DNA from: Diplocloster agilis | GTDB taxonomy: Bacteria; Bacillota; Clostridia; Lachnospirales; Lachnospiraceae | Direction: 5' to 3' | NCBI RefSeq assembly: GCF_019042275.1 | Contig: NZ_JAHQCW010000013.1 | Span: forward strand, 55,043-119,042 | DNA length: 64,000 nt | In this document: piece after piece, positions 43,728 to 53,142 of the stretch | Layout: each line of letters opens with the position of its first letter | Numbering within the stretch: position 1 is the first letter of the stretch | Notes under the pieces: model-generated | What the model was told of the DNA's origin: nothing | Seen by the model: only the letters and a program-made list of their open reading frames with translations | Database searches by the model: none | Position numbers and translations under genes: made by a program

Positions 43728-43786
43728 CTGTCCCCGGATGCCGGCACGAATCGAGGCTCCGTATTCGGGCGGGCATCCGGGGACAG
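43728..43786. terminator. Long stem-loop in the adaptor-MATE intergenic region
   Basis: A 15-bp perfect stem (CTGTCCCCGGATGCC and its complement) encloses an inner CGAAT/ATTCG hairpin. No T-tract follows directly. It belongs to a GGGACTG-rich intergenic region (43633-43889) that otherwise shows no gene. Confidence 0.6.
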
Positions 43787-43889
43787 TCCCTTTCCTCTTT
43801 CGACATTCTTGCAGGCCTGCTGCGCTGCCGGAAAGGGACAGTCCCCTCCCACACCGGAAAATAAAGGAGAGGGAAAGGATCAAAAGGTT

Positions 43890-45278
43890 ATGGGAGAGAT
43901 GAGAGTGGAACAGCGTCAGGATGGAGAAAACAGGCAGAATGCGATTATAAGCGGGGTAATCTGGAAACAGCTGCTTCTTTTCGCCCTGCCCCTGCTGATC
44001 GGGAACCTGTTCCAGCAGTTGTATAATACGGTGGATTCGGTTATCGTCGGCAACTATGTGGGAAAGAATGCCCTGGCGGCCGTCGGCTCCAGCATGTCTA
44101 TTATAAATATGCTGATCGGTTTTTTCCTGGGGCTGTCCACAGGCGCAGGCGTCATCATATCCCAATATTACGGGGCGGATGCGAAAAAGGAACTGCACGA
44201 CGCCGTGCACACCACCATAGCCATGATTCTGATCAGCGGCGTATTCCTGACCTTCTGCGGGATACTCTTCATCCCGGCTATACTGAGGATGATGGGCACT
44301 CCTGCGGAGGTGATGGAACTTTCGGTCCGTTATCTGAAAATCTATTTCGCAGGAATCCTGTCCCTGATGATCTATAATATGGGAGCGGGAATCCTGCGCG
44401 CAATCGGTGATTCCAAGCGCCCCCTATATTATCTGATCGCCTCCAGTCTGGTAAATGTGGCCCTGGACCTGATCTTTGTGGTATGTTTCAAAATGGGAGT
44501 GGCCGGTGTGGCATACGCCACCATCATAGCCCAGACCGTATCGGCGGTTCTGATTATCATCCGCCTGATTCGGACTACGGAGTCCTACCACCTGATTCTA
44601 AGAGATCTGAAAATACATAAAATATACCTGTTGAAAATTCTGCGGGTGGGCCTGCCCGCGGGCTTGCAGCAGTCCATTATCGCGTTCTCAAACGTTATCG
44701 TCCAATCCAAGATCAACGGTTTCGGCGCGGCAGCCATGGCGGGCTGCGGGGCCTACACAAAAGTGGACGCTTTTGTCATCCTGCCTTTTATGAGCCTGAG
44801 CCTGGCCGGCACAACCTTTGTCGGGCAGAACATCGGCGCCCGCAGATATGACCGGGTCCGAAAAACCGCCCGCGCAAGTTTTATCATTACCCTCATTATC
44901 ACCCTGACCCTGTCCGTCCTTGTCTATCTGTTCGGACCTGTCATCCTGCGGATCTTTACCAAGGAACAGGATGTTATCCACTACGGAAGTTACATGCTGA
45001 AGACCCTGGCCCCGTTCTACCTCTTCGTGGCGTTCGCCAATGTATGCAGTGGTATCATCAGAGGTTCCGGCCAGACCGTTATCCCTATGCTGATCATGGT
45101 GGGGACTATGTGTGTCGTCCGGGTCGTCTGGCTTACGGTTATGACTCCCATTATGCAGGATATCATGGTCGTGTTCCTGGGCTATATTATCACCTGGGTG
45201 CTCTGCGCGGCTCTGATGCTGGCCTACTACCTCCTGGGCTCCTGGCTCACCCGGTACGAAAAACCGCAACCTCGTTGA
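43890..45278 (+). CDS. MATE family multidrug/sodium exporter
   Basis: 462 residues with twelve predicted membrane helices. The start of the first helix region reads WKQLLLFALPLLIGNLFQQ and is followed by DSVIVGNYVGKNALAAVG, as in NorM/DinF-type proteins. The ATG at 43890 is preferred; an upstream in-frame ATG (43809) lies in the hairpin region and would add 27 unlikely residues. It probably exports cationic compounds in exchange for Na+ or H+. It is convergent with the AraC gene at 45707, the hairpin repeat lying between. Confidence 0.92.
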   Translation: MGEMRVEQRQDGENRQNAIISGVIWKQLLLFALPLLIGNLFQQLYNTVDSVIVGNYVGKNALAAVGSSMSIINMLIGFFLGLSTGAGVIISQYYGADAKKELHDAVHTTIAMILISGVFLTFCGILFIPAILRMMGTPAEVMELSVRYLKIYFAGILSLMIYNMGAGILRAIGDSKRPLYYLIASSLVNVALDLIFVVCFKMGVAGVAYATIIAQTVSAVLIIIRLIRTTESYHLILRDLKIHKIYLLKILRVGLPAGLQQSIIAFSNVIVQSKINGFGAAAMAGCGAYTKVDAFVILPFMSLSLAGTTFVGQNIGARRYDRVRKTARASFIITLIITLTLSVLVYLFGPVILRIFTKEQDVIHYGSYMLKTLAPFYLFVAFANVCSGIIRGSGQTVIPMLIMVGTMCVVRVVWLTVMTPIMQDIMVVFLGYIITWVLCAALMLAYYLLGSWLTRYEKPQPR

Positions 45279-45322
45279 ACAGCGGCCGGAGACGTGTTAA
45301 TATATATGGTTCGTATTTCCTG

Positions 45323-45696
45323 GGGGCTTCGTATGTCCGCTGCTTAGGGCTTTGAAACGCAGACGGTATACGGGGACGCTGCGGGCGGCCGGATTCTTTT
45401 GTATCTCTCTGGAAGCGTATAGGGCGGCTGAGAATACGCTTAGTGAAACTGAAAAGCCGGATTCAGGATGCACGGCGGACTTCACGTCCGACGGGCAAGA
45501 GCCTATTCACCGGGAACACATCAGGTGTTCCCGGTGAATAGGCTCGGTTCCTGAACCCGGCTTTTCGATTTCACTTAGCGTATTCCAGCGCTAGCCCTCC
45601 GCGCTTCCAGGGAGATACAAAAGAATCCGGCCGCCCGCAGCGTCCCCGTATACCGTCTGCGTTTCAAAGCCCTAAGCAGCGGACATACGAAGCCCC
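45323..45696 (-). repeat. Long hairpin repeat, copy C
   Basis: 374 bp, with 9 extra base pairs (GGGGCTTCG/CGAAGCCCC) at the outer end. Core orientation is minus, co-directional with the AraC gene whose stop lies 10 bases beyond its right end. Compared with copy A the outer arm differs at 11 positions over about 82 bases; 10 of these are matched by a complementary change in the opposite arm and one leaves a G/T pair. In this copy the GAGCC..GGCTC tip hairpin is perfectly paired (GAGCCTATTCACCGGGAACA on one side). Confidence 0.9.
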
Positions 45697-45706
45697 TTCG
45701 TTTCTT

Positions 45707-46543
45707 TCATTCTCTGTCCGGACAGGAATCATATCCAAAATTCCGAATACGGAAATGGTTTCGGTACTGGGAAGGGGATATCCCCTTTTTCTTCTGGAAA
45801 AGCCGGATAAAATATTGATAATTGCTGAACCCGCAGGAATAAACGATTTCATTGATAGAATATTCCGTTGTGGAAAGCATCTCAGCAGCGGTGGAGATAC
45901 GCACGTCCATCAAATACTGCTGCACGGAAACCCCAAAGCACTCCTTAAAAACGCGGTACAAAGTGGCCCGGCTGACACAGGCGGCATGAGCGACATCGTC
46001 CACCGAGATATCGTACGAGTAGTTGCGGAAGATATAATCTGTGGCCAGAGCCGCGGTATCGTTGAGCTCCGAATCTTCGGGACGCCTGATATTACCTTTG
46101 ATCGTGGACAGGAAAGAGAGAAATGCTCCCGCGATAGCGAATTCCCGTCCCGCATTCAAATATTTACTCTCCAGAATTTGACGCATATAAGCGGCGGATT
46201 TTTCCGGGTCGATGGTGGTATACACCGGCAGAGAAGGGGACAGGCCTATATTTTCTAATATATCCTCACAGTACTGGCCGCTGAAGCCGACCCAGGAATA
46301 CTCCCAGGGATCGGTCTCATCAGCCAGATAGGTCACCATGGTATTCGGACATATCAGGAATCCCCAGCCGGCCTGCATGTGATAAGATTTATCTCCCAGG
46401 GAAAACCATCCCTGCCCGGAGTTGATATAGTGAAGCAGATAATGTTTACGAACAGCCGGACCAAACTGATGCTTCGGCGAACATACTTCGCTGCCGCAAT
46501 AATGGATGATTAAAGGTGGTTTTTGAGCGGAATATTTCGACAT
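45707..46543 (-). CDS. AraC family transcriptional regulator
   Basis: 278 residues. A cupin-like N-terminal domain (HYINSGQGWFSLGDKSYHMQ) senses a ligand, and two C-terminal HTH motifs (about 180-275, including ISVDDVAHAACVSRATLYRV and NEIVYSCGFSNYQYFIRLF) bind DNA. It is divergent from the alpha-galactosidase gene and is the probable activator of the 46750-51794 operon. ORF start supported by AGGAGAG. Confidence 0.9.
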   Translation of the reverse strand: MSKYSAQKPPLIIHYCGSEVCSPKHQFGPAVRKHYLLHYINSGQGWFSLGDKSYHMQAGWGFLICPNTMVTYLADETDPWEYSWVGFSGQYCEDILENIGLSPSLPVYTTIDPEKSAAYMRQILESKYLNAGREFAIAGAFLSFLSTIKGNIRRPEDSELNDTAALATDYIFRNYSYDISVDDVAHAACVSRATLYRVFKECFGVSVQQYLMDVRISTAAEMLSTTEYSINEIVYSCGFSNYQYFIRLFQKKKGISPSQYRNHFRIRNFGYDSCPDRE

Positions 46544-46749
46544 GAAGGTACTCTCCTTTCAGTTTCAGTATAGCATTTATCATAAAGTTGCACAATGAAT
46601 ACCGGGCCCCTTGAAACAAATGGTGTAAAAAATGAATCAAAAAACAACTGTAAAAGGTGAGTTTGTTTGCTATTATGAACAATATGAACGGTTGCATAGA
46701 CAACTGCTCTGGAATGGGCCAAACGCTCAGTAAGAAAAGGAGGAATATC

Positions 46750-47913
46750 ATGTACGTAAAACGGCCGCCAATGGGCTGGAATTCCTGGAATGCATTTACG
46801 AACAAAATCAATGACGAAATCATCCGGGAGACCGCGGATGCTATGGTTGAGAGCGGGCTTGCCAAGGCAGGATACAATTATCTCGTCATCGACGATGCGT
46901 GGCTCGAGCGGGAAAGGGACAAGAAGGGAAATCTGGTGGTGTGCCTGGCCAAATTTCCCCATGGAATGAAATCGGTGGCGGACTATGTCCACAGCAAGGG
47001 GTTTAAATTCGGTATGTATTCAAGCGCCGGTATCCGCACCTGCATGGATTTTCCCGGAAGCTTCGGACATGAGTTTCAGGACGCCAAGTTTTTTGCCGAT
47101 ATCGGAGTCGACTTTTTAAAGTACGACTACTGTTACAAACCTTCTCAGGCGGACGGGCCGATGCTGTATAACCGGATGAGCATGGCGCTTAAAGCTACAG
47201 GCCGCGATATTGTGCTTTCGGCCTGTAACTGGGGAAGGGATGACACGCCCCAATGGGTACGTTCCACAGGCGCGGGAATGTTCCGTTCTACGAGGGATAT
47301 CACGGATACCTACGAATCGATCCGCAGTATCGCGCTGAGCCAGCTTGATAATCTGCCCTACAGCGCTCCGGGATGCTTTAATGATCTGGATATGCTGGTG
47401 GCCGGGCTTTACGGAAAGGGCAGCATTGGTTTCGGCGAGGGGTGTACCGATGTGGAATACCGGCAGCACTTCGCATTCTGGTGCATGCTATCCGCGCCGT
47501 TGGTGCTGGGGATGGACATACGGTCGATGTCAGATGAAACATACCGCCTGCTGACAAACCGTGAACTGTTGGATATCGATCAGGATGAGGAAGCCAGGCC
47601 ACCTTACATTCATAAGCTCCAGTTCAATGACGATGGCCTCGGGAACGAAAACATGCGTGTGCTGTTTAAACATTTGAGCGATGGAACCTACGCCATCGGG
47701 ATCTTTAACTTTGGGGATGAAGATACAAAAGCCAGTGTGCGGTTCTATGATATCGGTATCGACAGCAGATGCGGATATGGTTTCCGGCTGAAGGATATTT
47801 TTACCGGGGAAGACGCCGGCACATATCATGAGATCTACACGCAGCAGATACCGGCCCACGACTGCCGGATCTATCGGGCGGAACTGGTGGAATGCGGTTA
47901 TGGGGGGCTATAG
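46750..47913 (+). CDS. Alpha-galactosidase, GH27 family
   Basis: 387 residues, cytoplasmic, with no signal peptide. It begins with the family motif PPMGWNSWNAF, has LVIDDAW and KFGMYSSAG, the nucleophile Asp126 in FLKYDYCY and the acid/base Asp214 in CFNDLDMLVAG, followed by a small C-terminal beta domain. Start at 46750 because AAGGAGG lies 6 bases upstream. It probably removes alpha-1,6-galactose from oligosaccharides brought in by the importer encoded downstream. Some GH27 enzymes act on beta-L-arabinopyranosides, so specificity is not certain. Confidence 0.93.
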   Translation: MYVKRPPMGWNSWNAFTNKINDEIIRETADAMVESGLAKAGYNYLVIDDAWLERERDKKGNLVVCLAKFPHGMKSVADYVHSKGFKFGMYSSAGIRTCMDFPGSFGHEFQDAKFFADIGVDFLKYDYCYKPSQADGPMLYNRMSMALKATGRDIVLSACNWGRDDTPQWVRSTGAGMFRSTRDITDTYESIRSIALSQLDNLPYSAPGCFNDLDMLVAGLYGKGSIGFGEGCTDVEYRQHFAFWCMLSAPLVLGMDIRSMSDETYRLLTNRELLDIDQDEEARPPYIHKLQFNDDGLGNENMRVLFKHLSDGTYAIGIFNFGDEDTKASVRFYDIGIDSRCGYGFRLKDIFTGEDAGTYHEIYTQQIPAHDCRIYRAELVECGYGGL

Positions 47914-48103
47914 ACAAATCCGGTGTTATCAATGCCAAAAGCCGCTGACTCATGATGAGATCGGATTGTTCCGGCGGCTGGTTAACCGGGGCGCACAAGA
48001 ATGCCTGTGCCTTAATTGCCTGGCCCGCGCTTATGGGGTGACGCAGGAGCAGCTCCGGAAGAAAATTGAGTATTTTAAAGAATTGGGTTGCTGTTTATTC
48101 TGA
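47900..48103 (+). CDS. Small zinc-ribbon-like protein
   Basis: 67 residues. CYQC near the N terminus and CLNC about 28 residues later form a plausible four-cysteine zinc site; the rest is a short helical segment (YGVTQEQLRKKIEYFKEL) and a hydrophobic GCCLF end. The ATG overlaps the last 14 bases of the GH27 gene in another frame, which suggests translational coupling. I do not recognise the family. It could be a small regulator or chaperone of the locus. Confidence 0.6.
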   Translation: MGGYRQIRCYQCQKPLTHDEIGLFRRLVNRGAQECLCLNCLARAYGVTQEQLRKKIEYFKELGCCLF

Positions 48104-48130
48104 TTTATGTGTGAAAAGGAGGATTATTGG

Positions 48131-49840
48131 ATGAAAAAGAAAATGAAAAGAGTTGTTGCCTGTACACTATCTCTGGTTTTATTGGCGTTTAGCCTGGCCG
48201 GCTGCGGGGGGAGCAGCGACACCGATGTACCGGCAAGAAAGGACTTACCGGAGGCCGCTGCCGGTGAGCAGGAAACTGCCGGCGACGCCGGCCAGCAGTC
48301 TGCAGCCGCCGACACGTCGGAGTACAGCAAGGAGCCGGTCACCCTTACTGCGTTTGTAAATAGCGTGATGATGCCTACGGACTGGAAATGGGGCGATGAT
48401 CCCACCTCCAAAAAGATTACGGAGCTGACCGGCGTCACGCTGGATATCCAGTACGCCACCACGACAGATAATATGGAGCTGAACACGATGCTGGCCTCCG
48501 GCGAAAAGCTTCCGGATTTTATCATAACACCGGCGAACGGGCCGGTACGTCCGCTGCTGGTGGATCAGGGATTTGTGCTGCCGTACAACGATCTGATCGA
48601 ACAGTACGCGCCCCATTTGGGCGAGATTATGCCTAAGAATATGGATAAAATATATACGGAACCCGACGGGAAATTTTATTGTACCGTCAGTTTCTTCGGG
48701 GATGAGAACAGATATGGTGACCAGATACTGAACAGCCGGGGATCTATCAGTGTGTCCATGAATAAAAAGTATTACGATGAGATCGGCAGGCCCGATGTAA
48801 GCACGCTTGACAAGTATACGGATGCAGTTGTGCAGATGAAGGATAAACATCCCGAAATCAACAATCCTATCTATGATTACGCGCCGACCACGCCCTGGAG
48901 CCATAATTCCATGCTGAATCTGCTGGCCCGTATGTACGGGGCTACCAATGACCATTTCGAGTACTCCAACGGCAAGGTGGAAATGACGTTTATGCAGCCC
49001 TATTATAAAGAAGCGCTCCGAACTTATAACGAATGGTACCGGAAGGGCCTGATTAATCCGGAGCAGTGGGCATTCAAAAACGACCAGAAAAAGGCGGCAT
49101 ACGCGGATCAGGATATGCTCAGTTATTGGGGCTATTACTGGGCATTGCTCCAAGGGACGGGCAAGGTCAATGAGCTGAACTTTGAGACGATCGAATATCC
49201 TATGCCGGACGGGCGTTCCGCCGATCAGCTTAAGATCCACGACGATTATTACAGTACCGGTTATCAGGGCGTCTTTATCACAAAGGATACGGAACATCCC
49301 GACCGGTGTATCCAATATATCGATTTTCTTATGGGAGACGAGGGACAGATCCTGCAGCGTTATGGCACGGAAGGACTTACCTGGGAACCGGATGAGCACG
49401 GCCGTCCGAAGGAGACGGAACTGAAAATAAAAACCGAAGCGGAAAGTATGGAGAAGCTGCAGCGGGAGCTGGGAGTTTATAACTACAATTTCGCGTGGCT
49501 TACTTCTAACTGGGCGATTGTGTATGGAGCTCATAATACCTACAGCGCTTACCCGGGAATGCTGAAGGATTTTGAGGTGATGACTCCCCATCAGCAGAAT
49601 GAAATGCTCTCTGATTTGACCTACGCGTTGACGAACACGGATGAGCTGGCGCTTCGGGAGCAGATCTACAGCACCTGGGCATCGGGGACGGCCGCGGTAT
49701 GCGTGGCGGAAACAGAAGCGGATTTCGAGACCGCCTATGATAAGTTTATCAGTGATATGAAGCACTCCGGCGTGGACACCCTTTGCGAATATTTCCAGGC
49801 GAACTATGATCACTGGGTATCGCTTGGTATCGGACAATAA
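48131..49840 (+). CDS. Substrate-binding lipoprotein, LipO/YtcQ-type
   Basis: 569 residues, larger than typical CUT1 binding proteins and characteristic of importers with LplB/LplC permeases. Signal peptide with lipobox SLAGCG, then a low-complexity linker to about residue 60 and the binding domain. AAGGAGG lies before ATG 48131. It probably binds an alpha-galactoside or related oligosaccharide, judged from the GH27 gene upstream. Confidence 0.9.
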   Translation: MKKKMKRVVACTLSLVLLAFSLAGCGGSSDTDVPARKDLPEAAAGEQETAGDAGQQSAAADTSEYSKEPVTLTAFVNSVMMPTDWKWGDDPTSKKITELTGVTLDIQYATTTDNMELNTMLASGEKLPDFIITPANGPVRPLLVDQGFVLPYNDLIEQYAPHLGEIMPKNMDKIYTEPDGKFYCTVSFFGDENRYGDQILNSRGSISVSMNKKYYDEIGRPDVSTLDKYTDAVVQMKDKHPEINNPIYDYAPTTPWSHNSMLNLLARMYGATNDHFEYSNGKVEMTFMQPYYKEALRTYNEWYRKGLINPEQWAFKNDQKKAAYADQDMLSYWGYYWALLQGTGKVNELNFETIEYPMPDGRSADQLKIHDDYYSTGYQGVFITKDTEHPDRCIQYIDFLMGDEGQILQRYGTEGLTWEPDEHGRPKETELKIKTEAESMEKLQRELGVYNYNFAWLTSNWAIVYGAHNTYSAYPGMLKDFEVMTPHQQNEMLSDLTYALTNTDELALREQIYSTWASGTAAVCVAETEADFETAYDKFISDMKHSGVDTLCEYFQANYDHWVSLGIGQ

Positions 49841-49853
49841 TCATAACTTAAAA

Positions 49854-49886
49854 CGTTCCCGGCCCGAAAATACCGGACCGGGAACG
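49854..49886 (+). terminator. Stem-loop between binding protein and permease genes
   Basis: CGTTCCCGG pairs with CCGGGAACG around a 15-base loop without a T-tract. As at 19248-19290, it sits exactly between the binding protein and the first permease, consistent with differential expression of the two. Confidence 0.65.
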
Positions 49887-49906
49887 AAAGTAGGAGGTTA
49901 GCGTAC

Positions 49907-50884
49907 ATGAAACATCAAAATGGGAAGGAAGGCCGGACCGCAGAAAAGCAGAACCTGCCGAAAGCTAAAAAACAAAGCTTCTGGCATCAACTGAGACGTC
50001 AATGGGAATTACAGCTGATGGTGGTGCCCGCGCTGCTGGCGCTGGCTCTGTTCGCGATTATCCCTCTGTTTGGCCTGCAGATCGCATTCAAGGATTATAA
50101 ACTAAATTCCGGTATCTGGGGAAGCGCCTGGGTGGGATTGAAACATTTTAAAATGTTTTTTACGGACCCCAATGTGCTTCCCGTGCTCTGGAATACGGTG
50201 GGCCTCTCCTTTATCAAAGCCTTTTTCACCATTCCCCTGCCGGTTATTTTTGCCCTTCTGCTGAATGAGGTGGTACATACCAAGTTCAAGAAAACGGTTC
50301 AGACCATCAGTTACTTTCCATATTTCCTGGCCTGGTCCGTAGTCGCGCTTATGGCCACGACCTGGCTGTCGCCCAATGGCTTTATCAATGGATTGCTGGT
50401 ATCGGCCGGAATTTTAAAAGACCCCTATTTTTTTCTGGGGAAGCCGGAAGCGTTCTGGGGAATATCCATAACGCTGGACGTCTGGAAAAACCTGGGATAT
50501 TCGTCCATCATTTACCTGGCGGCCATGGCTAACGTGGACCAGGAAGTTACGGAGGCGGCGGTAATAGACGGAGCGGGCCGGTTCAAGCGGATTCTGCATG
50601 TCACCATGCCTGCGATTTTGCCGACGGTGATGATATTGCTGATTATCAACGTAGGGAATCTGCTGCGGGGCGGTTCCAACTTTGACATCAGTTACAACCT
50701 GATGAATTCCTTAAACCAGCCGCGCTCAGAGATCCTGGACACATATGTGCTGAAAATGGGAGTTTCTATGGGGCGGTTTTCTTACGCGACGGCAATCGGC
50801 CTGCTCCAATCTATCGTAGCGTCTATCCTGCTGGTGACATCCAACGCGATCAGTAAGCTGACCACGGGCGAGAGCTATTTTTAA
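49907..50884 (+). CDS. ABC transporter permease, LplB-type
   Basis: 325 residues. A basic N-terminal tail of about 35 residues precedes six predicted membrane helices. EAA loop: EAAVIDGAGRFKRILHVTMP. The family transports complex polysaccharide fragments. GTAGGAGG precedes the ATG; the partner permease starts 13 bp downstream. Confidence 0.92.
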   Translation: MKHQNGKEGRTAEKQNLPKAKKQSFWHQLRRQWELQLMVVPALLALALFAIIPLFGLQIAFKDYKLNSGIWGSAWVGLKHFKMFFTDPNVLPVLWNTVGLSFIKAFFTIPLPVIFALLLNEVVHTKFKKTVQTISYFPYFLAWSVVALMATTWLSPNGFINGLLVSAGILKDPYFFLGKPEAFWGISITLDVWKNLGYSSIIYLAAMANVDQEVTEAAVIDGAGRFKRILHVTMPAILPTVMILLIINVGNLLRGGSNFDISYNLMNSLNQPRSEILDTYVLKMGVSMGRFSYATAIGLLQSIVASILLVTSNAISKLTTGESYF

Positions 50885-50897
50885 GGGGGGAGCCTAT

Positions 50898-51794
50898 ATG
50901 AATAATCGAAAGAGCTGGCAAAAATTTGGTTTGCCGGATGTGATGATATACCTGATACTTGCGTTGCTTACCTTTGTGATGCTGTTTCCGTTCTGGAACG
51001 CGGTCGTTCTATCCTTCAACGACGGAAAAGACGCGATGATGGGAGGCGTTTACTTTTGGCCGCGTAAATTCACACTGGCGAATTACACCCAGGTATTCAA
51101 GAATTTGTCTATCTGGCGGGCCTTTGGCGTCTCGGTGGCCCGTACGGCGCTGTCCACCGCCTTAAGTCTGCTGGTCACCTCTATGTTCGCGTATGCGGCC
51201 AGCAAATCCTATCTGAAACTTCGTAAATTCTATATGATACTGCTGCTGATCGCCATGTTCTTCAATGGAGGCATCATTCCCGTTTTCCTTGCTATCCGCA
51301 GCTATGGGCTCATCAACAACTTTTTGGTGTACATCCTTCCGGGAGTGTTCAATGCGTTTTATGCCCAGATATTTATTTCTTTTTTCAAAGGACTGCCGGA
51401 GAGCCTGTTTGAGTCGGCGCGTATAGACGGCGCCAGGGAATTTACCATCTATACGCGCATCGTGCTGCCGCTGTCCAAACCGGTGCTGGCGGCAGTAGGG
51501 CTGTTTACCGCGGTATTCAACTGGAACGCGTGGTACGATAACATGCTCTATGTCAAAAATGAGAGTCTGAACACACTCTCTTATCTGTTCGTGAAAATGA
51601 TAAAGGCCCAGGAGACCATGGAAAATATGGCCGCAAGCTCCGGGGTGGCGGATCTGGCTAATGTAAGCGGCGTCAGCTCCACAACGCTGCAGCTGGCGAC
51701 TATGGTGGTTGCCGTGCTTCCCATTATGTGTATTTATCCATTTATGCAGAAATATTTCGCGACCGGTATGATGATCGGCTCCGTAAAAGGATAA
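50898..51794 (+). CDS. ABC transporter permease, LplC/YtcP-type
   Basis: 298 residues with six predicted membrane helices, EAA loop ESARIDGAREFTIYTRIVLP and the C-terminal motif GMMIGSVKG. It completes the GH27-linked importer; the ATPase must again be encoded elsewhere. The gene is convergent with rarA, whose stop is only 22 bp away. Confidence 0.92.
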   Translation: MNNRKSWQKFGLPDVMIYLILALLTFVMLFPFWNAVVLSFNDGKDAMMGGVYFWPRKFTLANYTQVFKNLSIWRAFGVSVARTALSTALSLLVTSMFAYAASKSYLKLRKFYMILLLIAMFFNGGIIPVFLAIRSYGLINNFLVYILPGVFNAFYAQIFISFFKGLPESLFESARIDGAREFTIYTRIVLPLSKPVLAAVGLFTAVFNWNAWYDNMLYVKNESLNTLSYLFVKMIKAQETMENMAASSGVADLANVSGVSSTTLQLATMVVAVLPIMCIYPFMQKYFATGMMIGSVKG

Positions 51795-51816
51795 GTATGC
51801 CGCCTGGTCCGCAGCG

Positions 51817-53142
51817 TCACAGCCGCTTCCTCAGTTCCTCGATGCGTTCCATTTTCTCTTTTGCCTCAGCCTCCATTCCCTGGCCGGTAGGACGGTAATA
51901 GTTCCGCCCTGAGAGGGAATCCGGCAGACACTGCATGGAGGTCAGTTTTTCAGCGGTGTCGTGGGCGTACTGGTAACCCTTGCCATAATCCAGATCGTGC
52001 ATCAGCTTCGTGGGGGCATTGCGGATCTGCAGGGGTACCGGCTCCGCCAGCATCTGCAGCGCGTCCGTTTTGGCTTCCTCGTAGGCCACATACAGCGCGT
52101 TGGATTTGGGAGCCAGCGTCAGATAGGTGACTGCGTGGGTCAGATTCACGTTGCACTCGGGCATCCCGTTAAAGTGGCAGGCCTGGTAGGCAGCCACGGC
52201 GATCTCTAACGCGCGGCTGTCCGCGATTCCGATATCCTCGCTGGCGAAACGGATCAGACGGCGCGCCACGTAGAGCGGGTCCTCCCCAGCCTCCAGCATA
52301 CGGGCCAGCCAGTAGACCGCGGCCTGAACGTCGGAATTGCGCATGGATTTGTGCAGGGCGGAGATCAGGTTATAATGTTCCTCTCCATTTTTATCATAGA
52401 GCAGCGACTTACGGCTGATGCACTGTTCCAGGATTTCCGGGGTGACCACGGTTTCCGTACCCTGAATATCCCCGTTGATCACGGCCATTTCCAGGGTGTT
52501 CAAGGCGGTGCGGGCGTCCCCGTTGGCGAATCCGGCGATCATCCGCAGCAGGTCTTCACTGATGCGGATCTTCTGGCTGCCAAGCCCCCGCTCGGATTCC
52601 AGGGCGTGCTGCAGCAGCAGATACAGATCGTCGGAGGAGAGCGCGTGCAGTACGAAAACCTTGCAGCGGGACAGAAGAGCGGAGTTGATCTCAAAAGACG
52701 GGTTCTCCGTCGTAGCTCCGATCAGAATGATGCTTCCCTTCTCCACATAGGGGAGAAAGGCGTCCTGCTGGGCCTTGTTAAAGCGGTGAATTTCGTCTAC
52801 GAAAAGCAGCGTACGCTCCCCGGACATCCGGTTCGCTTCCGCCTGGGCCATCACGGTTTTGATCTCCTTAATTCCGCTGGTGACGGCGCTGAAATCCACA
52901 AAATTACTTCTGGTGGTACCGGCGATGATTCTGGCCAAAGTGGTTTTCCCGACACCGGGAGGCCCCCAGAATATCATAGATGAAATATTATCCTGCTCGA
53001 TCAGCTGACGCAGAATCCGGCCCTTGCCCAGCAGGTGCTGCTGACCGACGAATTCCTTCAGGGATTCCGGCCGCAGACGGCTGGCCAGAGGGGTGGACTT
53101 TGGACGGTCATCAAAGAGGGAAAGCTGTTCCAATTCAATCAC
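51817..53142 (-). CDS. rarA: Replication-associated recombination protein A (AAA+ ATPase)
   Basis: 441 residues of the RarA/MgsA/WRNIP1 family, related to clamp loaders. Walker A GPPGVGKTT, Walker B FVDEIHRFNK, sensor 1 GATTENPSFE, then the SRCKVF arginine-finger region and the C-terminal tetramerisation domain. The N terminus carries QLSLF at residues 6-10, which matches the canonical beta-clamp binding pentapeptide and would tether the protein to replication forks. It acts at stalled forks. It is a housekeeping gene amid accessory loci. Confidence 0.95.
   Translation of the reverse strand: MIELEQLSLFDDRPKSTPLASRLRPESLKEFVGQQHLLGKGRILRQLIEQDNISSMIFWGPPGVGKTTLARIIAGTTRSNFVDFSAVTSGIKEIKTVMAQAEANRMSGERTLLFVDEIHRFNKAQQDAFLPYVEKGSIILIGATTENPSFEINSALLSRCKVFVLHALSSDDLYLLLQHALESERGLGSQKIRISEDLLRMIAGFANGDARTALNTLEMAVINGDIQGTETVVTPEILEQCISRKSLLYDKNGEEHYNLISALHKSMRNSDVQAAVYWLARMLEAGEDPLYVARRLIRFASEDIGIADSRALEIAVAAYQACHFNGMPECNVNLTHAVTYLTLAPKSNALYVAYEEAKTDALQMLAEPVPLQIRNAPTKLMHDLDYGKGYQYAHDTAEKLTSMQCLPDSLSGRNYYRPTGQGMEAEAKEKMERIEELRKRL

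Noticed and set aside
48245..49837. 530-codon open frame antisense to the LipO-type binding protein
   Set aside because: It is a codon-bias shadow: it is fully antisense to a real lipoprotein gene and resembles no family.
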